Positions 41,626 to 53,068 of a DNA stretch of 64,000 nucleotides are shown piece after piece (the first letter of the stretch is position 1; every line of letters begins with the position of its first letter). This DNA is from Euclidia mi (Eukaryota; Arthropoda; Insecta; Lepidoptera; Erebidae), in contig OX123187.2 of the NCBI GenBank assembly GCA_944739405.2, forward strand, positions 75,996,450 through 76,060,449, in the 5' to 3' direction. The notes under the pieces were generated by a model. The model did no database searches and was not told where the DNA came from. It was given only the letters and a program-made list of their open reading frames with translations. The translations under genes were made by a program, and so were the position numbers.

Positions 41626-44574
41626 TCAAACATCGTTAGACCCATAGTAACGAGCCAACCGGTCCACATGAACTATCTTCGGTGCACCTCGCGACCCCTT
41701 CTGGATTCGATAGGTGACGTCGTTCATCCTGGTAATTATGCGATATGGCCCGTCCCATCTGGCTTGTAACTTAGGCGATTTTCCTTTGCTTCGTACTGGG
41801 TTATGAAGCCACACCAATGATCCCTCATCGAAGCCTTTGTTGTTTGCCTTCCGGTCGTAGCGAGTCTTCATCTTCTCAGACATCTGTTGTCCAGATTCCC
41901 TGATGTGCTCGTATACGTCGTTCATCCTGTTGCGTAGCTCGGTTGCGTAATCCGTTATATTGCGTGGAGATTCTGGTGGAATACCGGTGTTAAGGTCTGC
42001 AGGTAAACGGAGCTCTCTACCGAAATTGGCAAAAGCTGGTGTTACTCCTGTAGTTTCGTGGACCGCACTGCGATATGACAGGAGAAATGGTTGGATGTGC
42101 TTGTCCCAATCTCTTTGTTTGCTCTCCACGACCTTCGCCAGGTACCTTTCCAGTGATTGGTTAAACCGTTCAACCATGCCATCTGATTGCGGATGATAAG
42201 GCGTGGTCCTGGTTTTATGTGCACCCATTACGCGACAAGTCTCCTTGAACACCTCAGATTCGAAGTTCCGGCCTTGATCGCTGTGGATTTCCAAGGGCAC
42301 CCCAAACCGACAAAAGACTTCATGCACCAGCTTATCAGCCACTGTGGTAGCTTCTTTATTTGGGATTGCAAACACTTCAGGCCACTTCGTGAAGTAATCC
42401 ATCACAACCAAGAAGTATTTGTTTCCATCCTGGCTCTCAGGAAATGGCCCAGCGACATCCAAAGCTATGCGCTCCCATGGAGCTCCCACATTGTACACCT
42501 TTAATGCACCTCTGCTTCGAGTATGTGGCCCCTTGACAGCCGCACAACTTGTGCATTTGCGGCACCAATCCTCGACGTCATCTCGACAGTGGAGCTAATA
42601 AAACCGCTTCCGGATCTTAGTAAGGGTCTTCTTAACTCCCATGTGACCTCCCGAAGCACCATTGTGATAGAGCTGCAAGACTTCCGGCACCTTAGTTTTG
42701 GGCACTACCATTTGCAAATGGCACTGGTTACCGCGAGCGTTTTCCCATTTGCGGCACAGAACTCCATCCTGGACGACCAAGCTTTCCCACTGTGCCCAAT
42801 AACTCTTGGTGATGGGGCTCATTACTGCGAAATCACTCCATTTGGGCCTAGGCGCATCTGATTTCTTCCATTCAAGAATCGGCTGTACATCCTTGTCATC
42901 TCGCTGAGCACTCTGCAAAGCTTCTCTCCATTCGTCGCTTAGATCCGTCTTTAACATCCTCACTAATGCTGCCTGCTTTGCTTCCTGTCGGGTACAGTGT
43001 TTGCGTTCGTCGGGGTAAGGCCTACGCGTGAGAGCATCTGCGCTACGTTGCTCTTGCCGCCAGACAGGTACGTCAGGTGACCCCTTTGGTGGAGATAGGG
43101 TACCAACGTGCCGCTTACGCTTTGGGCAGCTCAAGCGGATATGGCCTCTTTCTCCGCAGTTGTAGCACCGTGGTGAAGAAACAACTTCCCTGATACGGTA
43201 AGTTCGATCCTCGTGACGCGCTGCTTCCACCTCCAGAGCGTATGATAAGACTGCCTTCAGGGACTTGAAGTGCCCAAGTCTTACCGCTGCTCTAACTTCC
43301 AGGTCCCGGATCCCATCCGTAAACGCTTGTACGAGGTTCCCGTCAATGAGCGCAGTAGACGACTGGTATGCCTTCCTGACCAGCTTTTCCACCTCTAGAG
43401 CCCACTGCTGCAGAGTTTCTCCGGTGCGTTGCGTCCTGTCCTTCAGCTGAGCACGATACACATGTTCGAGGTGCGCGTCTCCGTACCTCGCCTCCAGCGC
43501 CTCCAGAAGCTTCTCGTAGGTGACGTCTTGTCCGAGGGCCTCCAACACTGTCAAGGCCCAGTCGCGAAGGCCCAAGGTTAGGGCGGTTAAGGCCTGTTCT
43601 TTATTCCACCCATTTGATCGCATCACAGCCTCGAACTGGATCTTGTATGCCGACCATGATGACGAGCCATCAAATGGTGGAACCTTAAATCCACGAGGTA
43701 AGGGCGCTACAGCCGCTGGTGTCACTTCGAGCCCACGCAACTTCTTCTCCACTTCAGCAACACAGGTCTCGTGGTGGTCGTGTACACGCTTCTCTATAAA
43801 GGCGACGCGAGTCTTAAGCTTGTCGTGCACGATCATCTCTACGTCGCTGATACGGGCCTCGTGCTGCTGAAGTTCCTCCTTGACCGCCTTCAGGTCCTTC
43901 CCTACAACGGCGCTGAGGTCCTTCATAAGCACCACCTGCTCTTCTAGGCGGCGCGCGTGCTCCTCCTTGTCGCGCTGAAGCTGTTCCTCCAGGCGGCGCG
44001 CGTGCTCCTCTTGACGGCGAGCCTGCTCCTCCTGACGGCGAGCCTGCTCCTCCTTGTCGCGCTGAAGCTGTTCCTCCAGGCGGCGCGCGTGCTCCTCTTG
44101 ACGGCGAGCCTGCTCCTCCTTGTCGCGCTGAAGCTGTTCCTCCAGGCGGCGCGCGTGCTCCTCTTGACGGCGAGCCTGCTCCTCTTGACGACGAGCCTGC
44201 TCCTGTTGACGGCGGTCCTGCTCCTCTTGACGGCGGGCCTGCTCCTCCTTGTCGCGCTGTCGCTGTTCTTCCATGCGGCGCGCGTGCTCCTCTTGACGGC
44301 GGGCCTGCTCCTCCTTGTCGCGCTGTAGCTGTTCTTCCATGCGGCGCGCGTGCTCCTCTTGACGGCGGGCCTGCTCCTGCATGAACGCCATCAGAGCCGC
44401 GATGTCGGGCACCGCCATGGAGTGTGCGCTAGCAGGCTCCATTGCAGCCGCGGAGTCGCCTGTTCCACCAGACGATGGAAAAGGAACGTCTCCGAAGCGT
44501 CTCTGGTCCAGGTCTTGCTGGCGCTGGTTCCTGGTACGCACTCCGTCAGTTTCTTCTTTCGGCATAACCGGCAT
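41626..44574 (-). pseudogene. Gag-Pol of Gypsy copy 2, lacking PR-RT-RH, one internal stop
   Basis: ATG at 44574. A single frame runs to the TGA at 41626-41628, four codons earlier than in copy 1 (CGA to TGA). The Gag part has a longer coiled-coil repeat tract than the readable part of copy 1, the same core, and a zinc knuckle CYNCGERGH near 43150-43190. At about 43070 the frame jumps from the PDVPV linker to the end of RNase H (ADALTRRPY), so protease, RT and most of RNase H are gone in frame. The integrase zinc finger is cut by TAG at 42595-42597 (Trp codon in copy 1). The integrase core keeps all three acidic residues, including the Asp that copy 1 has lost (HSDQGRNF). It could have been moved only in trans. 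Confidence 0.9.
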
Positions 44575-44587
44575 AATTTATCCCTTT

Positions 44588-44599
44588 CTTCTGACACCA
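44588..44599 (-). promoter_or_regulatory. Primer-binding site of Gypsy copy 2
   Basis: TGGTGTCAGAAG on the minus strand, three bases from the 5' LTR, as in copy 1. Confidence 0.7.
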
Positions 44600-44602
44600 A
44601 TT

Positions 44603-45048
44603 TGTTACGAGATGGGGTTCGACGATAAATTATAACTCACTATGCCAGAAAACTGAACTTTATTTACTAACACAATAACACTAGATACACACACTTAATT
44701 TTCACTTCACTAATAAAACACACTATTCACACCACTAGAACAACACTAAACACTTCCGACTTATTTCTCCTTCGCTTGATGTTGATCGCTTTCCGTATTC
44801 AATTGAACTGTGTCCGGTCCGTTCGCTCCCGCTCTATTTATACTGGCCGGATAACATCACTAGGCTTTTCGAGACGACTCACGATATTTCTGGAAACGTG
44901 TAAGGTGTTTCTAGAATTGCGTAAATGTTCTATTTACACCTACGCCATCTATTAGAGGATAGATGAAACAGCCTTAAACAACCGATACATCTAATCTCAT
45001 GTAGTTCTCCCATTCACTGATAGATGGCGTTATTTTCAATTCGTAACA
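44603..45048 (-). repeat. 5' LTR of Gypsy copy 2
   Basis: 446 bp with TATAAATA on the minus strand near 44834-44841. Confidence 0.92.
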
Positions 45049-45061
45049 ATATGTCACAAAA

Positions 45062-45185
45062 TGTTATAATTAAAACCTTTTTTGTAACAAAATGTATACT
45101 AGTAGTAGTGCCATAAAGTATGGTATTATGTATCTGTTTTATTATGAATAAAGTCAGTCGTTAACCGAAAGTGCTTGTTTTAAGA
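45062..45185 (+). repeat. 5' LTR of the Copia element
   Basis: TGTTATAATT...TTTTAAGA, 124 bp, very short for an LTR, with AATAAA near its end. Confidence 0.9.
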
Positions 45186-45195
45186 GGTTATGGGC
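45186..45195 (+). promoter_or_regulatory. Copia-type primer-binding site (initiator tRNA-Met fragment)
   Basis: GGTTATGGGC directly follows the LTR. Copia of Drosophila uses this same internal initiator tRNA-Met site rather than the tRNA 3' end. Confidence 0.75.
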
Positions 45196-45265
45196 AAATA
45201 TCCTTTTTTTTCTTAAGTAATAACGTGTTACAGTTTAAGAAAAGGGCTGAACTTTCGTGTAGATA

Positions 45266-48200
45266 ATGGCTGTGAGCTATTTACAAAGTGTTCCCAAACT
45301 GAGAGGCAGGGAAAATTATGATGCGTGGAGTTTTGCAGCAGAGAACTTGTTAGTACTAGAAGGCATGATTCATTACATCAAGCCAGTGTCCGGTACTGAA
45401 AGAAAGCCTGCAGATGATGCTAAAACTAAGGCAAAGCTAATTTTAACTATCGATTCCGGATTGTACGTTCATATAAAAGAAACAACAAGCTCGATGGAAT
45501 TATGGAAAAAGTTAAAAAACATGTTTGATGATTCCGGTTTCTCGAGAAAAATATCTTTGCTGCGACATTTAATCTCAATAAGGCAAGAAAGTTGTGATAC
45601 AATGACTAATTATGTGACCCAAGTCGTCGAGACAGCACAAAGTCTGAAAGGAACGGGATTTGCAATTACGGATGAGTGGATAGGTTCATTATTGTTAGCC
45701 GGTTTGCCAGAAAAATATTCACCTATGATTATGGCCATAGAACATTCGGGAATACAGATAACCACAGATGTTATAAAATCGAAGCTAATTGATTTAGAAG
45801 TTTCTTCAAATTCAAATTTGGATACCAGCGGCGCTGCATTTGCTGCGAATAGATCATATCCGAAGACACGATATAACATTAAGAAACAAAATGGCTATTC
45901 TGATACGCGTCACTCACAAACAGTATCAAAAATGCCGGATAAAAAAGTAATTACATGTTATAAGTGTAAGGAAACTGGACATTTTAGAAAGCAATGCCCG
46001 TTATTGCAAAAGAATACACAATCTAATGCGTTTAATGTAGTATTCCTAAATGGAAAATATAGTAAAAGCGAGTGGTACATAGACTCTGGTGCAAGCGCGC
46101 ATATGACGTCAAATGAAGAATGGATAAAAAATGCGAATTATAAGCCGAATTTACCAGAAATAACGATTGCTGACAATACAAAGATGCCTGTATTATGCTC
46201 CGGAGATGTGCAAATAACTACAGATCGCAACTATGACATCACAGTTATGAATGTGTTGTGCATTCCAAAGTTATCAACCAATCTATTATCGGTAAGTGAA
46301 CTTATAAAAAATGGAAACAAAGTTGTGTTTGATAATAATAATTGCTATATTCGAAATGTGAAAACAGCACAGTTAACTAATGGTGTTTACAAGTTGAATA
46401 TAAAAACAACAGATTGTATGTTAGCAGCACCAGCATTAGTAAGTGCAGAGCTATGGCACAGGCGTTTGGCTCACATTAATAGCAGTGATTTGACTAAGAT
46501 GAGAAATGGCATCGTAAAAGGAGTGACATTTTCTACTCCCAGTGACACAAAGAAAGAGAATTGTGTAACTTGTTGTGAAGGGAAACAAATGAGGTTGCCA
46601 TTCACACAAAGTAAACATAACAGCACGGAGACACTACAAATAGTCCATGCCGATGTATGTGGAGCCATGGAGACTAAATCCATTGGCGGTTCACGATTCT
46701 TTCTGCTTTTTGTGGATGACTATAGTCGGATGACATTCATTTACTTTCTTAAACATAAAAATGAAGTTTTCCAGAAGTTCAAAGATTTTAAAGCTATGGT
46801 TGAGAACCAACAAAACAAGAAAATAAAGATTCTACGTACTGATAATGGCGGCGAATTTTGTAACAATGTGATGGAAAATTATTTAACCAAAGAAGGTATA
46901 ATTCATCAAAAGACAACAGCATACACTCCAGAACAGAACGGCGTCTGTGAGCGAGCCAACAGAACTGTAATAGAAAAGGCTAGATGCTTGCTGTTTGATG
47001 CAAAACTTAATAAGACATTTTGGGCAGAAGCAACTAATACTGCTGTGTACCTAAAAAATAGGTCTGTTACAGCAAGTTTAGCTAACAAAACACCATATGA
47101 AATGTGGTATCAAAGAAAACCAGACTTGAGCCACTTGCGTCTGTTTGGAAGTCCGGTGATGGTGCATATTCCGAAAGAACGGAGATTAAAATGGGATAAA
47201 AAAGCTGAACAATATATACTTGTTGGATATTCAGAAGATGTGAAAGGATATCGTGTTTATGACCCAAAGAAAAATTTTATTACTGTGAAAAGAGACATAA
47301 TAGTAATGGAAGGAAAACAAGGAATAGAAATGACAGGAGAAGAAAATGCTATTTGGATTCAGAATGAACAGAATGATGAAAATAACTCAATTCAGAGAGA
47401 GGACACTCAATCAACACATGATGTGCAAGAATCAAGTGTAGAGAGCAGAGATTCAGTGGGGGATGTTACTATTAATGAATCTCTGGCTAGCACAAGTTCT
47501 GATTCATCAGTTTATGTGGATCCAGATGAGACTAGTACTGATACTTCAGCTGACTCTATTATATCAACAGATATTTCATCAAATGAGATCCAAACTCTAG
47601 CTGGTGAAGTAGTTGAGAGTAAGAGAGTGCGAAGACCTCCAACTCGTTTTGGTTATTCAAATATATGTGTTTCAAATAATTTTGTAGATGCCGAGGTGAT
47701 TGACTTCTCAGAAGCATTAAATGGACCAGAAGCAGAACAATGGAAGCTGGCCATGGATGAGGAGTTACAATCATTTGAGTATAATGATGCTTGGGAGCTC
47801 ATTGATATACCAGGTGATACAACAATAGTACAAAGTAAGTGGGTTTTTAATAAAAAGTTTGATGTTAATAACAAAGTGAGATATCGTGCTAGACTGGTAG
47901 CCAAAGGCTTTTCACAAAGAAGTGGAATTGATTATGTCGACACATTTTCTCCTGTAGTGAAACATTCAACTTTGCGAATGTTATTTGCTCTTAGTGTTCA
48001 ATGGTGTATGGATATAACACATTTAGATGTTACTACGGCTTTTTTAAATGGGCACTTAGAAGAGAACATTTGTATGTCAATTCCTATAGGTTTTAAATGT
48101 AGTGATAAAGGGAAAGTTTTAAAACTTAAAAAAGCTATTTACGGACTAAAACAGTCATCTTTAATGTGGTATAAAAGAGTTAAAGATTGTTTATGTAATT

Positions 48201-49219
48201 TAGGTTTTAAAATTAGCAGACATGAATAGTGTTTATTTACGAAAATTAATGATAATGTTAAAATAATAGTAGCTGTGTATGTGGATGATTTTTTGATATT
48301 TTCAACGTGTAAAATTGAGACAGAAAACTTGATAACTGCATTAAGTTCTCAATTTAAGATAAAGGAGGTAGGTTGTGTAAAACGCTATTTAGGTATGAGA
48401 GTTACTATAGATAAAAAATCTAATACTATAACAATAGATCAACAACAGTACATAGAACAATTGTTATTTAGATTTAAAATGTTTAATTGTAAACCTATTG
48501 ATACTCCAATAGAATGTAAATTGAATCTTGAAAAGACTGAAAAATGTGTAACAGATGTTCCTTATCAGAGGCTTATAGGGAGTTTAATGTACTTGGCAGT
48601 CATGTCCCGGCCTGATATTGCTTATTCTATTAGTTACCTAAGTCAATTTAATACTTGTTATAATGAAACTCATTATAATCACGCTAAAAGAGTGTTGAAG
48701 TATTTACAAAAAACTAAGCATTATTGTTTAAAATATAGTAAAGATAATTTAGAGCTGAAGGGTTTTGTTGATGCCGATTGGGCGAGCGACACACTAGACA
48801 GAAAGTCTTATACTGGTTTCTGCTTTACCATGTGTGGCTCTGTGATATCATGGCAGAGCAGGAAGCAGAAGACGGTTTCGTTATCAAGTACAGAAGCTGA
48901 ATATGTAGCATTGTCAGAGGCAACTAGAGAAGCTATATATTTGAGAAATTTGATGTATGAGATTACAGGTAAGTTATGTGCTATCACATTGCATTGTGAT
49001 AATCAAAGTGCATTGAAATTGGCATCAAATAACCAGTCACTCAATAGAACTAAGCATATTGATGTTCGTCATCATTATGTCAAAGATGCTATAAAAAATA
49101 ATTTAATTGAAGTTAAATATGTGTCAACTCAGGATATGCCTGCGGACTTACTCACTGAGGGATTATTGTCCAACAAACATTATAAATTTTTGGAATTGAT
49201 AGGTCTTGTTTCTAATTAA
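45266..49219 (+). pseudogene. Copia Gag-Pol polyprotein with one in-frame stop in RT
   Basis: A single frame of 1,318 codons including the terminal stop, from ATG 45266 to TAA 49217-49219, interrupted only by TAG at 48227-48229. Parts: 45266-48229 (987 aa) and downstream open run from 48275 (314 aa), same frame. Domains in order: Gag (residues 1-220), zinc knuckle CYKCKETGHFRKQC near 232, protease DSGASAH near 273, integrase zinc region HRRL...C..C about 395-440 with core HADVC, TDNGGEF and the following Glu, then RT (SKWVFNKK, TAFLNGHLEE), YVDDFL at 48279-48296, and RNase H (SYTGFCF, SSTEAEY). Integrase before RT is the Copia order. The stop falls between RT motif B and the YVDD box, so this copy makes no complete RT unless the stop is read through. 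Confidence 0.92.
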
Positions 49220-49276
49220 AACTTTAGTTTAATTTTGGTCATGTTTATTGTTTTAAAACATTTTGTTAAGTGAGGG

Positions 49277-49400
49277 TGTTATAATTAAAACCTTTTTTGT
49301 AACAAAATGTATACTAGTAGTAGTGCCATAAAGTATGGTATTATGTATCTGTTTTATTATGAATAAAGTCAGTCGTTAACCGAAAGTGCTTGTTTTAAGA
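49277..49400 (+). repeat. 3' LTR of the Copia element
   Basis: Identical by eye to the 5' LTR. Confidence 0.9.
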
Positions 49401-49405
49401 CAAAA

Positions 49406-49880
49406 AACACCAATGGCATCCTTCAAGTTTTCCTAAGCATAAAAAATATGCTTTAACCAAGTTACACCGGCATCAACGGTGGAGCGACCCTTAGTGAAGC
49501 CATACTGTTCACTGTGAAATAAATTATTTGTGTGAAAGTGGCTCTCTAATTGATGCAAAATAATATTTTCAAAAATTTTACTTATAGCAGGCAAGATAGA
49601 AATTGGCCGAAAATTACTAGGGTCGCTCTTGGATCCCTTTTTGAATAATGGTATCACTTTACTGTGTTTCATTAGATCAGGAAATACCCCTGTATCTACG
49701 TATATGTTTAATATTGCAGCTAAATATGGAGCTAAGCTAGAAATAATTTGTTGAACAAGTTTAACAGAAATGCCCCATAAGTCAACAGATTTTTTAATGT
49801 TGAGCGTCTTGAATACCTTCAGTATGTCATTGGTGTCAATATATTTAAAATTAAAAAGCACATCACACTCATTCACATTG
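49406..49880 (-). pseudogene. LINE-N ORF2, first segment (reverse transcriptase fingers)
   Basis: Minus strand from about 49880: DVLFNFKYIDTNDILKVF, KKSVDLWGISVKLV, KVIPLFKKGSKSDPSNFRPIS and FHSEQYGFTKGRST, i.e. RT motifs 0 to 2 of a Jockey/CR1-type LINE. The 147-codon run (49433-49876) ends in a one-base frame change near 49430; the correct frame then reaches the Copia duplication at 49401-49405 and resumes at 45053-45056 and 41151. The element is 5'-truncated near 49880-49920. Confidence 0.85.
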
Positions 49881-49899
49881 TTAAAATAAGAGGAGTTTG

Positions 49900-51490
49900 A
49901 TGGTTATATTTTTTTCAAAAAGTGCCTTGTTTTCTGTAGTCTCACTTTTATAATTTCATTATTTTAAATGTGAATATTAAACAGCACCCACTTTTTCTCA
50001 TGATAGTATTTGGTTGCACGCCATGCATAAATATAAAGTATGCTAAAGTTTGTTCTCTCATGTCTATGTTTTTTTTTTGCAAAACCAAACACATGTACCT
50101 ATTTTGGATATCCAAATTCATGTTTGCAAAGTTGCTTTCGCACAGTTTTACTAACATTCTAGTTCCACAATAAATATTGGTATATAAACAAACAGTTTCA
50201 AACACAAACAGTTTTCATAACTTAACGAGTAATAGTACAATAACATCAATCTGCGGTATAAAAACGCATAGTGGCCCAACAATATGTTTCAAACTGAAGG
50301 CGACGTTGTAAAAATTATAGGCGTTCACTTGCATACTCATGCCTGGTTATAACAAACGATTCCAGCACCAAACTACGTTAAGTCTGAACTGGATCGATAG
50401 TTATTTTGAAAGAAGACATAACAACGATACTGGAATGATAATAATTTAGACTGGTTCATTGGTGCAGTAGTTACTGACTCCGACTGCGAAGCCACAGGTA
50501 AATCTGTGTGATACAAACGTTTATCTTTTCTATCCTGCTTTCGTTATAATATGTTATTTTTAACTTATAATATGTTACAACAAATATAGTTTAATTATGC
50601 ATATATAACATATTTTTATGTGTTGTCTGATTAAGATTCAGCCTGTTTTGGGATTAAATCTTCTTATGTGTAAGTATTTATAACGTATATAACTGAACTT
50701 TACATTTTGTTTCATAATAATAGCTTTGTCTAATTTCAAGAAAGACTGCTTGTAAAATTCCTAATTAGAAATCAAAAATCCAATTTCAAGCACGATTCAC
50801 ATTTAATATTCACAGTCATATCAAATGAAATACGTAATAATAAGCATAAAGAAGATACCATATACAAGTATGTACTTTAAGCTTTCAGCTTTATTGTACG
50901 AATGTAAAATATCAGTTATGTCGTGCATTGTATTTGATTTAATTAAGTGGGAAATGCATTAACGTTGAGTAAAATAAGTTTCCGTTGTATTCATGATTAT
51001 GAACGTTTGACTAGATGGTAAAGTGTTAATTAAAAGGCTTTTAATAGGTCATATTATTAAGTGCAAGTTAATGTTACAAACCGGATGAAAATACATTTTT
51101 TTCTTATTGCCAGTTCTTATTCTAAGATGCGTATAATTAAACTCCTTGTATTTTATGAATATGGATTGTTTCCGAAATAAATATATTATATGTCGGCGGG
51201 TTGCTTGATTCTTGGCCGGTATCGACACTTCACATCACAGTTTGTTATAAATTCACACTAAATCAAATTTAACAAAACTAAACACGAAACGAGTGACAGT
51301 TTCTAGGTACTTGTTGTCCGCGCGGAATCTCCAAGAGAAGTGATTGTTGTTGTGTCGCTCCGTTGAACGTCAACCGTCACCCCCCTCTTCAACTGTAGCA
51401 AACGTCACACTAGACTCTGTCGAAGCGCGCCATCTTCACACTTCTGTTTTGTAGTCAATTGACGTCCCGTACTGATCATTCCGATATATA
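49900..51490. other. Intronic, no supportable gene or repeat pair
   Basis: AT-rich. Two opposite 67- and 85-codon open frames overlap at 49948-50205 and resemble no family. Nothing else noted until the Helitron-like copy at 51496. Confidence 0.4.
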
Positions 51491-51495
51491 TTATA

Positions 51496-51711
51496 CTAGA
51501 GGACGCCAGCAGCTACGCCTGCAATTTTTTTTTAATTTACCGTTTTGGCCGATCCCGAGGGAATTTTGGGAAATCCCTTCTTAGTGCACCCCTACGGTCC
51601 CCAAGGAACATACATGCCAAATTTCAGCTTCCTGCGTCAAATAGTTTCGGCTGTAGCGTGTCTGTCAGTCAGTCAGTAACGCAAGGATTTTATATATTAT
51701 TAAGATTAAGA
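51496..51711 (-). mobile_element. Non-autonomous Helitron-like element, copy d
   Basis: Minus strand, start ATCTTAA(TCTTAA)TAATATATAAAATCC, end GGCGTCCTCTAG before T. The start motif is duplicated, so the exact 5' base is 51705 or 51711. Same family as 3244-3455. Confidence 0.6.
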
Positions 51712-52656
51712 TTATTATTATTACAATATATATACACAGAGTTTATTTTTAACAACGTCACAATAAGACGGATTTTAAATGTGTTGTGTCAATTTGTGGC
51801 ATCCTGAAAATTACTTAACTGTTTTAATTTTCATCACTTGTCAATTTACCTTTCACTACAGTCATTCAACTATAAAAATATATTTTATAAAGTTTCAACA
51901 TTGTCCTAGCAAAATTGTTTATTTATTTTGTAGACCACTTACGTTCTTGTTAAGTCATTGCATAATTATTAGTGAATAAATGCATTCAGCACACTTGCGG
52001 TGGCGATTTGACTAATATCAGCAATAACTTTAAATGTAGCTTTCTATTTCGTCAAAGATATCCTGTGAGTAAATATATCGTTTCAATATCATGCCTCAAA
52101 ATAATCCAAAATTTCTATGCGCGGAGGCATACAGCATAGCTTCAAAATGCCGATCATAATTCTCTAGAACGCCACGTGTTTCGGCATAAATCTGCACCAT
52201 GCATCGTTGAACAATATTTTTGTTCAAATGGTCGACTTTATGGTCTAACCAGCACCGTGTTTATTTAAACTACCCCATATATCACTGTTCGTGAGAGAAA
52301 TTTTATTATAATCGGCGCATCATTTTATTTCGCACTGTGTTTTCGGTGGATTCAAACACAGCCCGGTATGTAACGCGACCAAAACAACAAAAAATAATGG
52401 GATGATGATACATAATACATGACGTAACATGTTATACTTTCTTGCAACTAAGAAATGTGGCAGTGTAATTTCCGTATGTATACGGCTGGAGACATACATT
52501 ACACACATATATTTGGTAGCTCACTTGGATCTTGCAAAATGAACAGCAAGCCAATATTTAAAACCATTGCTCAAGACAGGGTATTGGCTAAATAGTTCAA
52601 GAATGCTGTGCAGTGAAAAATAAAACGAAATCTACCGATTTTTTATTTATTTCAAG
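51712..52656. other. Intronic, no feature seen
   Basis: AT-rich sequence up to the acceptor of exon C (TTTATTTCAAG). Confidence 0.4.
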
Positions 52657-52846
52657 GTATCTCCGGCCATCTGAAGAACACCAAGAGGAAGCCTTGTGGC
52701 GTGCCTGCAGTGAAATAATCTGGCGTTGCGGTGGAGGCTTCAGCAACCAGGCTGGAGCGGAACCGAAAGCGGTCGTCGCTCTGCCGAGCGAAAATACCTA
52801 CGTGCAACATAGCTCTCAGTATTACCAAGATGGAGTCACTGAAAAG
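52657..52846 (+). CDS. MINDY4-like gene, exon C
   Basis: 190 bp between TATTTCAAG and GTATTT. Its first base completes the codon left open by exon B, then 63 codons follow, ending in phase 0. It reads YLRPSEEHQEEALWRACSEI, then IWRCGG, KAVVALPSE and YYQDGVTEK. The ALxxIIWRxGG...AVVAL...DGVxE pattern is the second half of the MINDY-4 catalytic core, after the Cys helix. Composition is GC-rich against AT-rich flanks. This exon is the strongest family evidence in the gene. Confidence 0.8.
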
Positions 52847-53060
52847 GTATTTATTTTGTCATAGAAAGAGTAAAATATAACCGTATAAGCACCTTTGAGT
52901 AAGTGATTCTTCTAGAAATGATTAAAGCTAAGCTGAAAAGTAAATTCTATAAAAACAATACTTGTCAGAAATACCAAGTCTCGCGACCGTAAAAAGTTGT
53001 GAGATCCATGTAATACAAAGTCAGTTCATTAAAAATCTTTAATTTTTTAAATAAGTAGAT
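52847..53060. other. Start of intron C-D
   Basis: No feature seen before the LINE end at about 53060. The intron runs to 61445. Confidence 0.4.
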
Positions 53061-53068
53061 TGACTCGG

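Larger units (their letters stand above)
41156..45048 (-). mobile_element. Gypsy (Ty3-type) LTR retrotransposon, copy 2, internally deleted
   Basis: Same family as 13106-19015, inverted. LTRs 41156-41599 and 44603-45048; duplication ATAT at 41152-41155 and 45049-45052. The LTRs differ, as far as I can see, by two substitutions and one 2-bp indel, so it is younger than copy 1. A large in-frame deletion removes protease, reverse transcriptase and most of RNase H. Inserted into LINE-N next to the Copia element. Confidence 0.93.
45062..49400 (+). mobile_element. Copia (Ty1-type) LTR retrotransposon with identical LTRs
   Basis: 4.3 kb. LTRs of 124 bp at 45062-45185 and 49277-49400 look identical base for base, and the 5-bp duplication CAAAA is intact (45057-45061 and 49401-49405). 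This indicates very recent insertion. A primer-binding site, one gag-pol frame and a polypurine tract (AAGTGAGGG before 49277) are all present. It sits in LINE-N, four bases (GTCA) beyond the Gypsy copy 2 duplication. Confidence 0.93.
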
